DNA of 64,000 bases from Syngnathus acus (taxonomy: Eukaryota; Chordata; Actinopteri; Syngnathiformes; Syngnathidae), in NCBI RefSeq assembly GCF_901709675.1, contig NC_051090.1:4892342-4956341 (forward strand). The letters run 5' to 3'. Below the pieces are notes generated by a model that saw only the letters and a list, made by a program, of their open reading frames with translations, was not told the DNA's origin and searched no databases. The position numbers and the translations under genes were made by a program. Of the stretch, positions 1-27,266 are shown piece by piece (the stretch's first letter is position 1; each line of letters begins with the position of its first letter).

Positions 1-1841
1 GCGCCTCCCGCTCCGCCCCCCCGCGCCGAGTCGGCGGCCACCGGCAGCAAAAAGCCGAAGAAGAAATCCAAGAAGCATAAAGACAAGGAGAAGAAAGACA
101 AAGAGCGAGCCAGAGGTCCAGAAGAAGCGAGGAAGAGCCCACACTCAGTGCCTGAGCCTGACAGATCCTGTGAGATGAGCCCAGAAAACCTCAAAAGCAA
201 CAGTATTCCACTCAAAAGCACAAGTGAGTCGCAAGTCTTCTCATCCTGGATCCTTTTCTCCCCTCATTTGTTTTGAGCAGGAACTTCTGCCAAAGATCAT
301 TAATTCCACTATTATAATAGTGGTAATAGAGTCCCGTTTGACAAATAACAACTCTTTCATTTGCGCAGGGTGAGTCATTACGGGCTGCGGCGCAAAATCC
401 ATTCATGATTTGGTCTCATAACAGAATGTATTTACATCATTTATTTAGAGAGTAACACGAGGGACAAAAAAGCGAGTCAGACTCTCATCTTTTGCTTCAT
501 TAGTCATCACTTGAGTGAGTCATCTTTTTCAAAAGTGCGTGACTCACTGATTTCACAGAGACTTCTTCTTGTTCACCTTCATCCATGTGGTTTGATACTG
601 TTTTTCCAAAGGAGTCTGGAATACAACGTGAATGCGCTTGTTATGGAGTTACCAGTTCAATTCATACAATATTTTTGGGGTTGTGTTTCAGCTCTGAATG
701 GGATGTGCAATAGTACCAGTATTTCATCGTCACCGGAGGTGGCCGACTACTTATTGTAAGTACTTCGACGTGTTTTGTTTCCCCTCCACATTTGTTGGTG
801 GGACCTTTAAAACTTAAATCCTCTCTTAGGAAATACACAGTGATCACATCTCCAGAGCAGCGTCAGAGGTATAAAAACGACTTCAATTCGGAGTACACCG
901 AGTACCGCGGTTTGCACGCTCGCATCGAAAGCATCACCAGGCACTTCACTGAGCTGGACAATGAGCTGAAGAAGTTGCAGCAAGGCACAGACAAGTACAA
1001 GGTAACGTTTCTCTTCGGAGGCATCGAATATCTTCGTGTAGCGCCAATAAAAAAAAAGTGTTATTGTGTCCTTTGCAGACAATCCACAATCAGATACTCC
1101 AAGAGTATCATAACATTAAAAAGGTAAGTCAACTTTTTCCCAAAAGATGTCACTCCGAGTTGATATTTCAGTGGAACTAAACGTAAAGTTATTATTGTGA
1201 TTTGAATTTCTTTAATAATAAAGCAACCACATAACTTACCTATGAGCGTCCCGATTCCGCTTAATGCTACCAAACAATGCAAAATACCATAAACTGGCTG
1301 TGACAAACCGTATCAGTGTCAAGGTGTGATAACACTTTAACACTTATGGTGAAGCAACACATGTAGACAGATAGTAGCACAATACTCACAGGCCAATATA
1401 TTCTTCATCCTGTGTGAAGAGCAACAGTACCTCAGCTTCCTGTGGAGCTGTGAAGCTGTCTGTATTATACTGCCCCCAGGTGGCCAAGATACACATACAC
1501 ACAGCAGAACGTGGTAACTTCATTTTTAAGTTGGAGTCAACATGATTGTGTGTTTTTATAAAATATAGAAAGTACTGTAGGAAGCTGAATAATGATAAGT
1601 TGGTTCATTTCTATAAGGAAAGACAATTTGAGTGTTTTGTGTTAGGAGTGTGGTTACAGAATGAATGAAATTCATATCTCAAGGTGCCACTGTATGTCTA
1701 CATTTGTTTTGACTTGTCTCTCTCTGTCCCTTGCAGATCAATCCCCACTATAGCCAAGAGAAGAACCGCTGTGAATATCTGCACAACAAACTGGCACATA
1801 TCAAAAAAGTCATCGGCGAATACGATCAACAGCAACTCTGA
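1..1841 (+). CDS. ell: RNA polymerase II elongation factor ELL, 3' part (window-truncated)
   Basis: The 5' end lies outside the window. Exons read with matching phases are 1-223, 692-755, 830-1001, 1079-1123 and 1737-1841, with stop TGA at 1839-1841. The first exon encodes a Pro/Ala-rich stretch followed by a Lys-rich block (SKKPKKKSKKHKDKEKKDKE). The later exons encode the occludin/ELL homology domain that ends the family: VADYLLKYTVITSPEQRQRY, then HARIESITRHFTELD, ILQEYHNIKK and finally EYLHNKLAHIKKVIGEYDQQ. ELL proteins are subunits of the super elongation complex and suppress Pol II pausing in the nucleus. The C-terminal domain is a helical protein-binding module. The DYLLKY and QEYHNIKK wording fits ELL better than my memory of ELL2; ELL3 is less likely. 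Intron 1123-1737 holds a short dispersed-repeat fragment near 1458. Confidence 0.93.
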
Positions 1842-17866
<16,025 letters not shown>

Positions 17867-20800
17867 GTTGTGGGGGTGAGGGAATAGGGGGAAGGTGGTT
17901 TTGCGGGCAATCAGAGAAAGAGAGCGAGAGAGAGAGACAGAGGGAACAAGAAAGAGACTTATAGGGAGTCACTGTTCTAAATGAGCAAGGTAAGTTAATC
18001 CTGCAATATGAGAAAGGAAATTATTGTTGAGTATGACAGGATGTTTGCCCCTCTTTCACTGCCTAGTTCCGGGTTTGGGTCGATGTTGCAGCCATTCATT
18101 TTCTACCCCTGCATACTAGCAATGTAGCATCAGTGGAGTCACCTATTCAGTTTTTTGTCAATATATTGTCATGAACTATTTAAAAAGAAAAAAATGCTGA
18201 CCCTCATTTGGCTTATTGGAGCGCTATCCCTTCTTATCTACTGCCACCTAGTGGAATAGAATGGACATGTGCATTCCTCACAAAACATATGCAGCAAATA
18301 ATTTTGGCTAGAATAAGTGAAATCTGGTCAGTAGCTAAGGGAACAACGGGCTATGCTAGACTCGATCACTTGCGTACTAAAAAAAAAACAAATAAGTTGA
18401 ACCAAGCATTAGAATAGGGGCAATTTACTTGTCTGTTTTCATGGTAAAATGATTAAATGCATCTTTTGTTTTGTATGGCCTTTCAGGTAATTGCTGAAAC
18501 CTACCTCAACATAAAAAAAAAACCTATGCAAACGTTCAAGTGTGGACCCAAGGCACTCTGCTCCTCACTCACTGGTGCTTTAATACGTCGTCTATACTAC
18601 CAAGACCGTCTCCAAGACCAGCCTCTGTACTGGGACTTGCATACACACACGCACACACACACAAACATGCTGCAGTGATCATCATGAGCAGAATTCAAAG
18701 GAACCGGTTGTGTTTAAATGTCAATTGTTGTTGGATCCATCTTTTTTAGATAGCAGTCAGAAATGAATTAAAACAGCAAGCACACAACTTCTCTTTTGAG
18801 GAAGCAACTTCCTATATGACCCGTCCATTGATTTCTGCTCAGCCCTCACTAGCATGTTTTTTTTTTTCTTTCTTACATCTGACCTATGAAACAAGATGAG
18901 GAAATTCATGTTTTAAGTCCACACTGGATAACAACGTGCCGTTGCATTTGTAGCATAATGCTTTCGTGTCAGGATCCACCCATCTTTACATTAAAAAAAA
19001 AAAGAAATCTGGCTGCTTTAAGCTCGCAGAGCTCTTAATTTCCTAACTGGATCAAAGCAATTCCGCGTTTCCTTTTCTCCTCGGTAACATCAGACTTTTA
19101 ACATATCGGTGGAGATGACTGATGTCTAAAAAAAAAAAGCGTTTACTTCAACATCCGTTCATATCTGCCTTGTTCTGAAACATTGAAGGCCTGAACATGA
19201 ATCGATATTCTGCTACACAATGGTGCTCCGTGTTCGCTCTCTGTGGCACTGCTGTCGAGTTAAGTGAAGCTAAATCCAGGTAGATAATACAAATAATAAT
19301 AATGACAGGAAAAAAACAGGCACTGCATGTGTTTCCGTATTTATTATTATTACATGTTTTTCTAAGTGGCACTACTTTGACAACTTCTCAAAGCAGGATG
19401 TTTTTAACCTCTTCTTACGATGAACTTTGTATATTTATTTGTGCTGCTGGGTGCTGCGGATGAACACCGAGGTTTTACGACTCTAAAATGCGTACACACA
19501 CAAACAAACAAACACACACACACACACACACACACACTGGGAAAATCTTTTTACCGTTTGCAGCATCTAACTACTGGACTACTTCACACCTTTATTTTTG
19601 TGTTGTCTTTTTTGTGTTTGTACTGTGAATATGATTAATTCTCTTGAGTGTACAGTTGTTAGATTTATATATTTATGCCCCCCCTCCCCCCTTTTCTCTT
19701 TTTTTTTTTCCTCCCTGAAATGTGTTGTACAATGCAATATAGTATGTGACTGTCAGAAAACAATGGTGCTAAATTTGGACCGTGCCTGATACTATTTATT
19801 CTTCCAGTGAAAAAGCATCCCCCCCAAAAAAACAAAGGCGACACAGAGTGCTGTATACGGGGATTTTTTTTTGTAAATTCCCCTTTTTGGCCTTTAATTT
19901 CTTCTATTTAATATTGTATTGGAGTGTACAACACTTTTGGATAAACAACATTCAGTGAAAACAAAAAAAAAAACACTGTTTTGTACAAAAGCGCCAACGC
20001 AAAGCTATATTTAATATGTAATTATGTATGTTTAAATCTATATATATGAGGAAAAAAAAATCTATCGGTGCTGCATTGTGATTCCCACATTCAGTCTTCA
20101 GCCACCACATGACCTTAACAAACATGGCGGCACACAACGTGCCCAGGTGCTGTGGCGGAGCGACCACGACAGGATGTTTTCCTGTACTTTTTTTGTTGTT
20201 TTGTTTTCTTAAACTCTGCAGGAAAAAAACAAACAGACGGTGCTTCTCTTTTTAAACATAAAATTGAACAATTAATGGTGCAAACAAAGCGACGTGTCTT
20301 ACAGATAAAGCCCGCTTGTAGATTTGGTGGGTACTGCCAGAGCCGCGCTTGTTTTGGAGTGTGTTCGTGACTCCTGTTTGATCGCGATTGCTGACTGGTG
20401 TGGTGGTGAACCGGTGGTCCGTAGACCACAGAAATAGAACCCAGGAATACTCAATGCTCAAAAAAAGTTTGTTGGGCTTTTGGTGGAAATTAGGGGTTCC
20501 CCACCACATTGTAGTCTGTTTGTAACCAGCACTGAGTCTTTTTTTTTGGGGTTAAATCATCGTGTCATTTCTGTCATGTCTCTGCGGTCTTACAGATTCC
20601 TGTCCTGTTTGTAGAAATGCTAGTCAGTCAAGACAGCTTGGTGCTACTTCACATAAAAAGAGGACGTTTGCAGCTCATCGTTCAAAAACCGTGACGCTTC
20701 TGCCATTGTTTCCCTCTCGCCGGGCAGCTTTTCAGGATGTGCAAGTGAGAACCTGCTTTTTATCGCAGCTTTTTTTTTGTAACTCAGCCAAACCAAAGGG

Positions 20801-20900
20801 ATGGTGCTTGTTTCTATACCATTTCAAATTTGTTAGACATTCAAAGGGTGTCAGAATTTTGTCATGTTTTTGTTTTACAAATAAAGATTAAAATATATAT
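17867..20900 (+). other. dot1l: dot1l 3'UTR candidate with possible 3'UTR intron
   Basis: After the stop codon there is a good donor, GAGCAAG|GTAAGT, with GT at 17990. A matching acceptor, CCTTTCAG, ends at 18486, so a 3'UTR intron 17990-18486 is plausible. A canonical AATAAA at 20880-20885 could end the transcript near 20900, giving a UTR of about 2.5 kb after splicing. The stretch contains CA runs at about 18640-18665 and 19508-19537, several T and A tracts, and a reverse-oriented CTCF core at 18241-18254. No open frame here looks coding. Transcript extent is inferred. Confidence 0.5.
18241..18254 (-). promoter_or_regulatory. CTCF-like core motif, reverse orientation
   Basis: The minus strand reads CCACTAGGTGGCAG, a full match to the core CCASYAGRKGGCRS. 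It lies just downstream of the dot1l coding sequence. Binding is inferred from the motif only. Confidence 0.45.
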
Positions 20901-22952
20901 TAAATGATGTATTTGACATTTATAAGCCGCCATTTTCCCAGTATGTGGGCTTCTTATAAGCTTATTAAACAAGCCAAGTATAGACAAAATAATATAAGAA
21001 AAATTCAACTGGAATTTATTTTCGATTAGATTTTAATTTGGATAATTGTTTTCATCGTAGTACTCGTATCACCTTTAATTAAAACATCTAGCTGAAATGA
21101 ACTAATTTTCCCTTTATTTGCTATCAGTCTGCTGCACCTCCCTAAGCAAATTTAAAATTAGTCATATTCAAATATTTTGGCGGCACCATTAAAAAAAGAC
21201 ATCCTTGTGCGTGAAAACAAATTTTGTTCTGTTTATTTTGGTTATGCAAGACTGCTTCTAAATGACTGTCAAGGAATGATCACATTCCAGTAATTGGATG
21301 AAACATCACCATGCATGTGAATAGCCAACCATTGCTTCAGAGCAATCATACCAGCCAAACACGCTCTCAAATACAATTTGATCGGCTTTTATTATTCAAC
21401 TCTAAACTAATTCCTGCCAAAGGTCTTAACTCAGGAACTTTTTCTCATGCATCTCCACACTAGGTCCCTTTCTACCTTCAATGACAATCTTCTATTAAAA
21501 AAATTAATTAAGCCGGCCTGTGGGCACTTTTTGGTTCTCACTGGCACATCCGTCAAACCTTAGAAAGCTCCGCGAGTTAGTGTAACGTCAAACTTAGAAA
21601 TGGCGTCGACTTTTTCCACGTGGTGGTCCTGCACTTTTGTGTGTTGACTTTTTTTGTGGGGTGGGAGCAGCTTGGAGGAGGTGCAATGATAGCAAAGCCC
21701 GGTTTGTCGTGGAATCGTGTGTTACTAAAGTGTGGTGACGGTGCTTTTATCCTAAGATGTAATCATGACAAATGGAATATTTGTGTTGCTTTTTCCCCAA
21801 CCTCTGCATTTTATGAATAGTAATAAAAAAATTCTTATGATGTTTGAATTTTGCTCTCACCTTTCTTCTTGTTGTCTTCCTAACATCTTATTTCTTTTCT
21901 ATGTATATGTCAATCCAGTGCAGAAAAATTCCCAAGGAAGTTAACAGGACTATTTCTGGTCTTGTCTAGTTCTGATTCTTTCATGAAATTTCCACTTGGG
22001 TGGTGTCCTCCTTCCATAGCACAGGGTCTTCTCAACATCAGCCACGACATTCTTCCAATTCTAAAATGAGCTATGCGATGAAGGATTGAGGTTGATGTGT
22101 CAAGAACGGACCTCCCAATGAGTCTCCTCGGAAGTCGGACCTTAGCCAAGGGATGTTGTTTACCACCTGTGCTCAAGATCACCAAAGGCCAGACTACGGT
22201 ACATATATCATGTCGTGAATCCATATATGGAGTGTAGCTTCATAAAGTGATACATTTGTAATGGTTTCCAAGAATGAGCTTTGGCTGGATGTATTGGAAC
22301 AGTCGACCTTGACTGTCTGCATAACTGCACTGCAGCTGTGAGATCATCAACACCTCCAAAGGAACAATGTGGGCATTTTTAGGAACTAAGCATTTCAAAC
22401 CACATTTACGAAAAATAATCTTTAGGGCTTCTATTAGAAAGCTAAAAGCCGACTAGAACAGAACTTTTTGGGAGGGTGGTGGTGTTTTTAATTGGGACAT
22501 GTTTTTCATTATAAAAAATTTTTCACTATAATATACATTTTTCATTATAAAATAGAATATATTATAATTCTTATAAATATATTAAATATATATATATACA
22601 AATATATATTATAATTATTAATTATATATTTTATAATTATAAAATATTTAAGAAATAAGCATAATTCTTTGAAGTATTTTAAAATTTGAAGTGTAATGAA
22701 TCTGAATAGATGTCTATTTTTTTTATTCTAGAAAGCTACAGTTGGCGAAAATAGCTGTCTGTCTACATCTTGTGTTCCCTTGTCCCATTGTAGGACACCT
22801 CCCATTCCCACAAGGACACGAGATCTTCCTATTTTGGCGAGGACAGGAGGTTTGTGGGAGAAAGAGAGAGAGAGAGCTCCCACCCTCTTGTTACCTCAAC
22901 ACTTGATAACACTTGGATGCACATGCTGATGGCAAAGTGTGTGTGTGACAGC
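20901..22952. other. dot1l-amh intergenic DNA and amh upstream region
   Basis: This stretch is mostly AT-rich. An AATAAA at about 21822 is a possible distal dot1l poly(A) signal. Positions 22505-22680 are an extreme AT tract with nested TATA/ATAT palindromes. A minus-strand frame of 104 codons at 21910-22224 has no recognisable homology. A GA run at about 22859-22875 directly precedes the amh start region. The amh promoter must lie within the last few hundred bases, but no unambiguous TATA box could be separated from the AT tract. Confidence 0.5.
22505..22680. repeat. AT-rich palindromic tract upstream of amh
   Basis: Nearly pure A/T with nested TATATA and ATAATTAT inverted units, prone to cruciform or slippage. 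It lies about 270-450 bases upstream of the chosen amh ATG. Confidence 0.8.
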
Positions 22953-25235
22953 ATGTCCCTCTACGTCTTCCGCCGGTGTCTGATGATCCTCTGTTGGATG
23001 GGCTGCTGCTCCTGCGCGGTCCTGCCAGACTCTTATGGATTGCTGCCGGAAGCCACCATGACAGGTCAGACTCACGTGATACTTTGTTAGGTATACCTGC
23101 ATCATCTTAAGTGTATATAAAAAGTCTACACACCCCTTTTCAAATCCCAGGTTTTTAGGATATTGGAAACAAATAAGACCAAGATATTCCATCATATCAA
23201 AATGATGTTTTTCACAATTGAAATTATTAAGTAAAAATCTTCTCAGGTAGCACCACTGCCCTCTTACCTGATTCATTGTCCTCGAGTTCCATTCAAGTTG
23301 CCTCAAAATTATTGTTTTGTATTTGTAGCTACAAAGAGGCCGGTGTCCGCCGAGGAGGCAGGAGAAAGGAGCCCGACCGTGTTGCCCACACGCTCCAGAG
23401 AAGCCTCCCTTGTCCCTCAGAGCAGCACAGCGTGCTTCCTGGAAGACGTGCTGGCCGCCTTGCGAGAGGCTCTCGAGGACGATGACCAGCTGACACCAGC
23501 CAGCGTTAACTTATTCGGCATGTGCGCGGCGTCTGGCGGTCTCGCAGTCTTGTTGGACCTGGCGAAGGGCGCAAAGAAGAAACAAGGAGGTGGACTGGAG
23601 CTCCTGCATCCCACTGAAGGTAATAAAAAAAAAAACTGCAGTCATCATAAAATGTTTATTAACTGAGTGGAGTCATATAAGTGAACACTTGTCAATATTT
23701 GCTCTCCTCAGTGTTTTTCGTGGAGGACGATGGGGAAGCACTGATGCTCAACCTTCGCATCCCGCAATCTACTTTGCTCCAAGACAAGTTGGTGCTGCTC
23801 TTGGCCTTGGAAAGTCCCATCAGTGGAGGCGAGTCAGACCAGATCACCTTCACCAGTCAATCTCTGCAGCCTAATGCACAGGTAGACCCCATTGCATTTG
23901 GGTAGAAGTTGTATGTCCACCATGTTTCTATTTTTTATTGATTTATTTTTTCATTTGTTGCAGATTGTGTGCATGTCAGAAAGAACGCAGTATATTCTCC
24001 TGACAGGTCCAGCATCCACGAGACAGCAAACATGGATGCTCTCCATTGACTCAAAAGACCCTAACATGAGTATGTCAATTTCTTTCTTTGTGATTTATCA
24101 AACCATGTCTTTTTAAAATTCATAAATAATAATGATACAATACAGAAGTTTTTTTTTCTGTGCTCTTGCTCATGCCCCAGAGAAAAGGATGAAAGAACTC
24201 CTTACAGGTGGAAATACAAGAAGAAGCAGGGTGACTCCAGTTCTTCTTTTCTCTCGTGAAGACGACATCAGGTTGTCCCCCCGCCCCCCTTCGTTTTGTT
24301 TAGCTCTTAAAATGCAAACCATGATTCTGAAGTGTCAATTTCATATGTCAAAAGCACCCAAATTTCTGGCTCATCCCAGCCGCTTTCCTTCCTGTGTGAG
24401 CTACGCCGCTTCCTGAGTGACACCCTCCCTCAAAATCGTCCTGACGCCGCTCCGCTGAAACTGGACTCCCTGCAGGCCCCGCCCCCCATCACGCTGGATC
24501 CCTCCGCCAGCGAGTCCGTACTGGCGGAACTTCTCAACTCGACGGCCCCTACCATCTTCTCCTTCACAGGCTCCACGTATCAAGTCCACCGGGGGGAGCT
24601 GGCAATGCCCCCAGGTTTACTTGACGAGCTCAGGCACGGTTTGGAGCAGAACCTTGTGCAGATCAAGGAGGTTCTACGAGACAGGGAGAATGGCCAAAGG
24701 GACATCAAGAGGCTCCAGAGACTCTGGGAACTCTGCGCCTTTCCCATGGTGGACCCAGCATCAGGTAATTTGACCCTCCCCATGAGCACATGATACAAAC
24801 TTATAACTGCTGATGTCTCTTACCACCTCCGAAGGAGAAAGCCAGTACTGCGCCTTCCTGCTATTGAAGGCCATGAAGACGGTTGGTCACGAGATGTTGC
24901 CCCAACTGCGCGCCACCCGTGCGGAGCCCAGCCCCACAGCCAGGCAAGCCACGTGCCGCCTGACAAGCCTCACCGTGTCCCTGGAGCGTTTCCTGGTCGG
25001 CCCCAACACTGCCAACATCAACAACTGCCACGGCCGCTGCGCCTTCCCGCTGATGAACACCGTAAACCACGCCGTGTTGCTCAACTCGCATATCGAGAGC
25101 GGCAATATCAACGAGCGCTCGCCGTGCTGCGTGCCGGTCACTTATGAGGCCCTGGAGGTGGTGGACTTGAACAAGCACGGCACATTTTTTTTCACGCATC
25201 CGGATATGGTAGCAAAGCAGTGTGGTTGTCGCTAA
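22953..25235 (+). CDS. amh: Anti-Mullerian hormone (TGF-beta family), 7 exons
   Basis: Amh is a secreted gonadal ligand that acts through its type II receptor. Exons: 22953-23064, 23329-23619, 23712-23881, 23964-24069, 24181-24271, 24355-24764, 24835-25235, giving 526 residues. I chose ATG 22953 because it starts a clean signal peptide (MSLYVFRRCLMILCWMGCCS); in-frame ATGs at 22917, 22923 and 22929 are alternatives. The N-terminal AMH region includes FLEDVLAALREALEDDDQ and FLCELRRFLSDTLPQ. A likely cleavage site RATR lies just before the C-terminal TGF-beta domain, which has seven cysteines (ATCRL, NNCHGRC, PCC, QCGC) and ends KQCGCR. The exon 5/6 junction is the weak point: phase requires acceptor AAAG|C at 24354, whereas the better-looking CCCAG at 24375 would break frame. 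Position between dot1l and oaz1 is the conserved vertebrate location. Confidence 0.94.
23112..23220 (+). repeat. Dispersed repeat fragment in amh intron 1
   Basis: The segment begins TATATAAAAAGTCTACACAC. The same sequence recurs in inverted orientation at about 25835-25893. From memory it resembles a dispersed repeat common in teleost genomes; the family name is not known to me. Confidence 0.55.
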
Positions 25236-25539
25236 CGCTAATATACACAAGCTGGTGTGCAAAGATCCACTTAACTCACTTTCTTTTATTTACTGTATAT
25301 GTATTTATTCACAAATGACACCCCTGGTGCATAAAGGAACATGTCGCACTCCACTCAATATATCTATAATATACTCTAATATAAATACATACAAGTAAGT
25401 CACATTTTAATCAATGATAGTATTAAGATGTCACAGTATTGTTTCACTGTCCTTTTTGCTAGGAAGTCTACAAAGTTAAAATCTCCATTTGTAGTCACTA
25501 AAACGCAGGGCCTTTTTAACCTTTTTCAACCGGAATGCA
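25236..25539. other. Tail-to-tail interval between amh and the jsrp1-like gene
   Basis: Only 304 bases separate the two facing stop codons. The stretch is AT-rich with no clear AATAAA on the plus strand, so the 3'UTRs of the two genes probably overlap or abut. Confidence 0.55.
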
Positions 25540-26081
25540 TCATTGTTTAGCCGTTTTAGGTTTCAGGACCGCTTTACTCCCCATGGGCTTTTTCCGTCTC
25601 CTTATCGCTCCGAGTTCTTCTGATCCCCACCACGACATGAACTTGTCCCACAAGGAGATCTGGAAACATTGAAATGCTGTAAGTTCCATTTGTAGTTCCA
25701 TAATGCTGCAATTCCGTATTTTATAAGCAGACCAATACCTGAGTTATTGAACCGTCTTGAATACTTCCGATGAAAGACCTTATCCCTGTCTCTTCTACAA
25801 CCATGTCAACGGCATCTATGGAACATAAAAATATGTAACAAAACCTGCCATTTCTAACAGGGGTGTGTAGACTTTTTATATCCACTGTATAAACAATGCA
25901 TGACTGTAATACTTCAAGTATGTTACCCACTGTGAAATTGATGGACCCCTGCACCCACAAGCAGCACGACCAGTGCCACCACAAGGCAGCGGTTCATAGT
26001 GAAGCCCTTCCAAGGATTTGAAGCCTCGTTCAGATTTTGGATGCACAAAATCCTGTCATAGGACACTGAACAAGACGCCAT
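25540..26081 (-). CDS. jsrp1: Junctional sarcoplasmic reticulum protein 1-like, compact 115-residue form
   Basis: Read on the minus strand, exons are 26081-25931, 25815-25739 and 25659-25540 (stop TGA 25542-25540), with phases that join cleanly. The product starts MASCSVSYDRILCIQNLNEA, then has NPWKGFTMNRCLVVALVVLL, a single membrane segment. This resembles the PWGDLSLNKCLVLASLVALL core of mammalian JSRP1 (JP-45). The middle exon is acidic (AVDMVVEETG) and the tail has WDKFMSWWGSEELG followed by a basic end (RRRKKP, KPKTAK). JSRP1 couples the dihydropyridine receptor to calsequestrin in muscle. The position, opposite strand between amh and oaz1, is that of human JSRP1. The long acidic/basic repeats of the mammalian protein are absent. 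An upstream coding exon cannot be excluded, because AG dinucleotides lie near the chosen ATG. Confidence 0.72.
25835..25893 (-). repeat. Inverted copy of the amh-intron repeat, inside jsrp1-like intron 1
   Basis: The minus strand carries ATATAAAAAGTCTACACACC followed by a related stretch with CAGGTTTTG, matching 23112 onward. It fills much of the 115-base intron 25816-25930. Confidence 0.6.
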
Positions 26082-27266
26082 TCATATTAAACGATCTTAA
26101 AAGCAGCATGTGATATCAAACAGTAGACGGTTTCACGTCAAGTCTTACTTCTTAATGCTTGTTAGTGAACTTGTTGCTTAACCTGCAAATGAGATAGAAT
26201 ATTTGTAGCGCTTTGAGCACACGTGTCTTAAAATAGGCTGCTGCAGTAGTTTCAATGAAGAAAGTCTTGTTTTAAAAGTCACATGAGAGGAACTGGAGTA
26301 ACATACCTTGTGTAAAAAGCCTGCAGTTGTGTGTCCACACACAGTACACTTGTTGCTTGGGACGACTGTTCTGCACAGGGAGGGCAGAGGTGGCAAACAC
26401 ACCCTGCTTGTTGGTACCTTGATTGACAGGCGCAGATGAGAACCCCGTTTACAAGGAGGAGGGGGGGGGGTCGTGAACAATGACACTATTTAGCCTCTAG
26501 GTGGAGACATTTTTCACCCGTAGACGTGTGCATAGTATGTATCGATGTCAATCAAACAAGAGAATCACACAGTAAATTTAATACGATGATTCTCAAGATA
26601 GCGTCCCTGAACAAATGGTGTTTCAATTCTTTCCAAAGTTGAGAGTTTTGTTTCTTCATAGGGAAAAAGGACAAATGTTTATAGTTGTATTGATGCGTTC
26701 ATACTGTCAGGTGATGGAACTAAATTCCTATATTTATTATAATCTAAAACTAAGTTACTAAAACCTAAATTGAAAGGCAAAGACACACATTTTCAACAAT
26801 AAACTAAAATAAACGAGAGTGCTTCTAAAATGAGCACTTTGTAAAATAAAATTAACTCTAAATATAATTATACAAAATTATACTTCAAAATAAAAAATTA
26901 AAGAAATAGAACCATTTTTAAAACTAGAACCAATATGAAAAATCCACAAATTGTTAAAAATGTTTGTTCTTTGTTTTTTTCTGGGGGCGGGTTAGTAATC
27001 AACGCTCAGTTCACCTTTTAAGACAAGTCAAACCTAAATAATTCGTCACGTATCATAAAAATAAATAGCTTGATGTTTATCGTCTGATGTGTTTGATGAT
27101 GTTCTCCCTTTTTGCGGCTTGCATGAATGTGGTCACAAGACATCGGACACTCCCCCTCCGCTAAACCCAGCGGCATCAGCCTGTTGGCCGCCTGTCAGTA
27201 CCCCAAAGCGGCCAGAGTAGAGGTGGGAGGACGAGCGAGCGGCACACCAGTGTGGACGCAGTCCGG
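26082..27266. other. Head-to-head interval between jsrp1-like and oaz1
   Basis: About 1.2 kb lies between the divergent start codons. The left part is AT-rich, including 26700-26960. The right part, 27130-27266, is GC-richer and is the probable oaz1 promoter and 5'UTR. A minus-strand frame at 26178-26486 looks non-coding. No further jsrp1 exon was convincing. Confidence 0.5.

Noticed and set aside
21910-22224. 104-codon minus-strand frame upstream of amh
   Set aside because: No family resemblance on either strand; considered a degraded element but nothing diagnostic is visible.
26178-26486. Minus-strand frame that might be an upstream jsrp1 exon
   Set aside because: No fitting splice donor phase to 26081 and no acidic or charged pattern expected for JSRP1.
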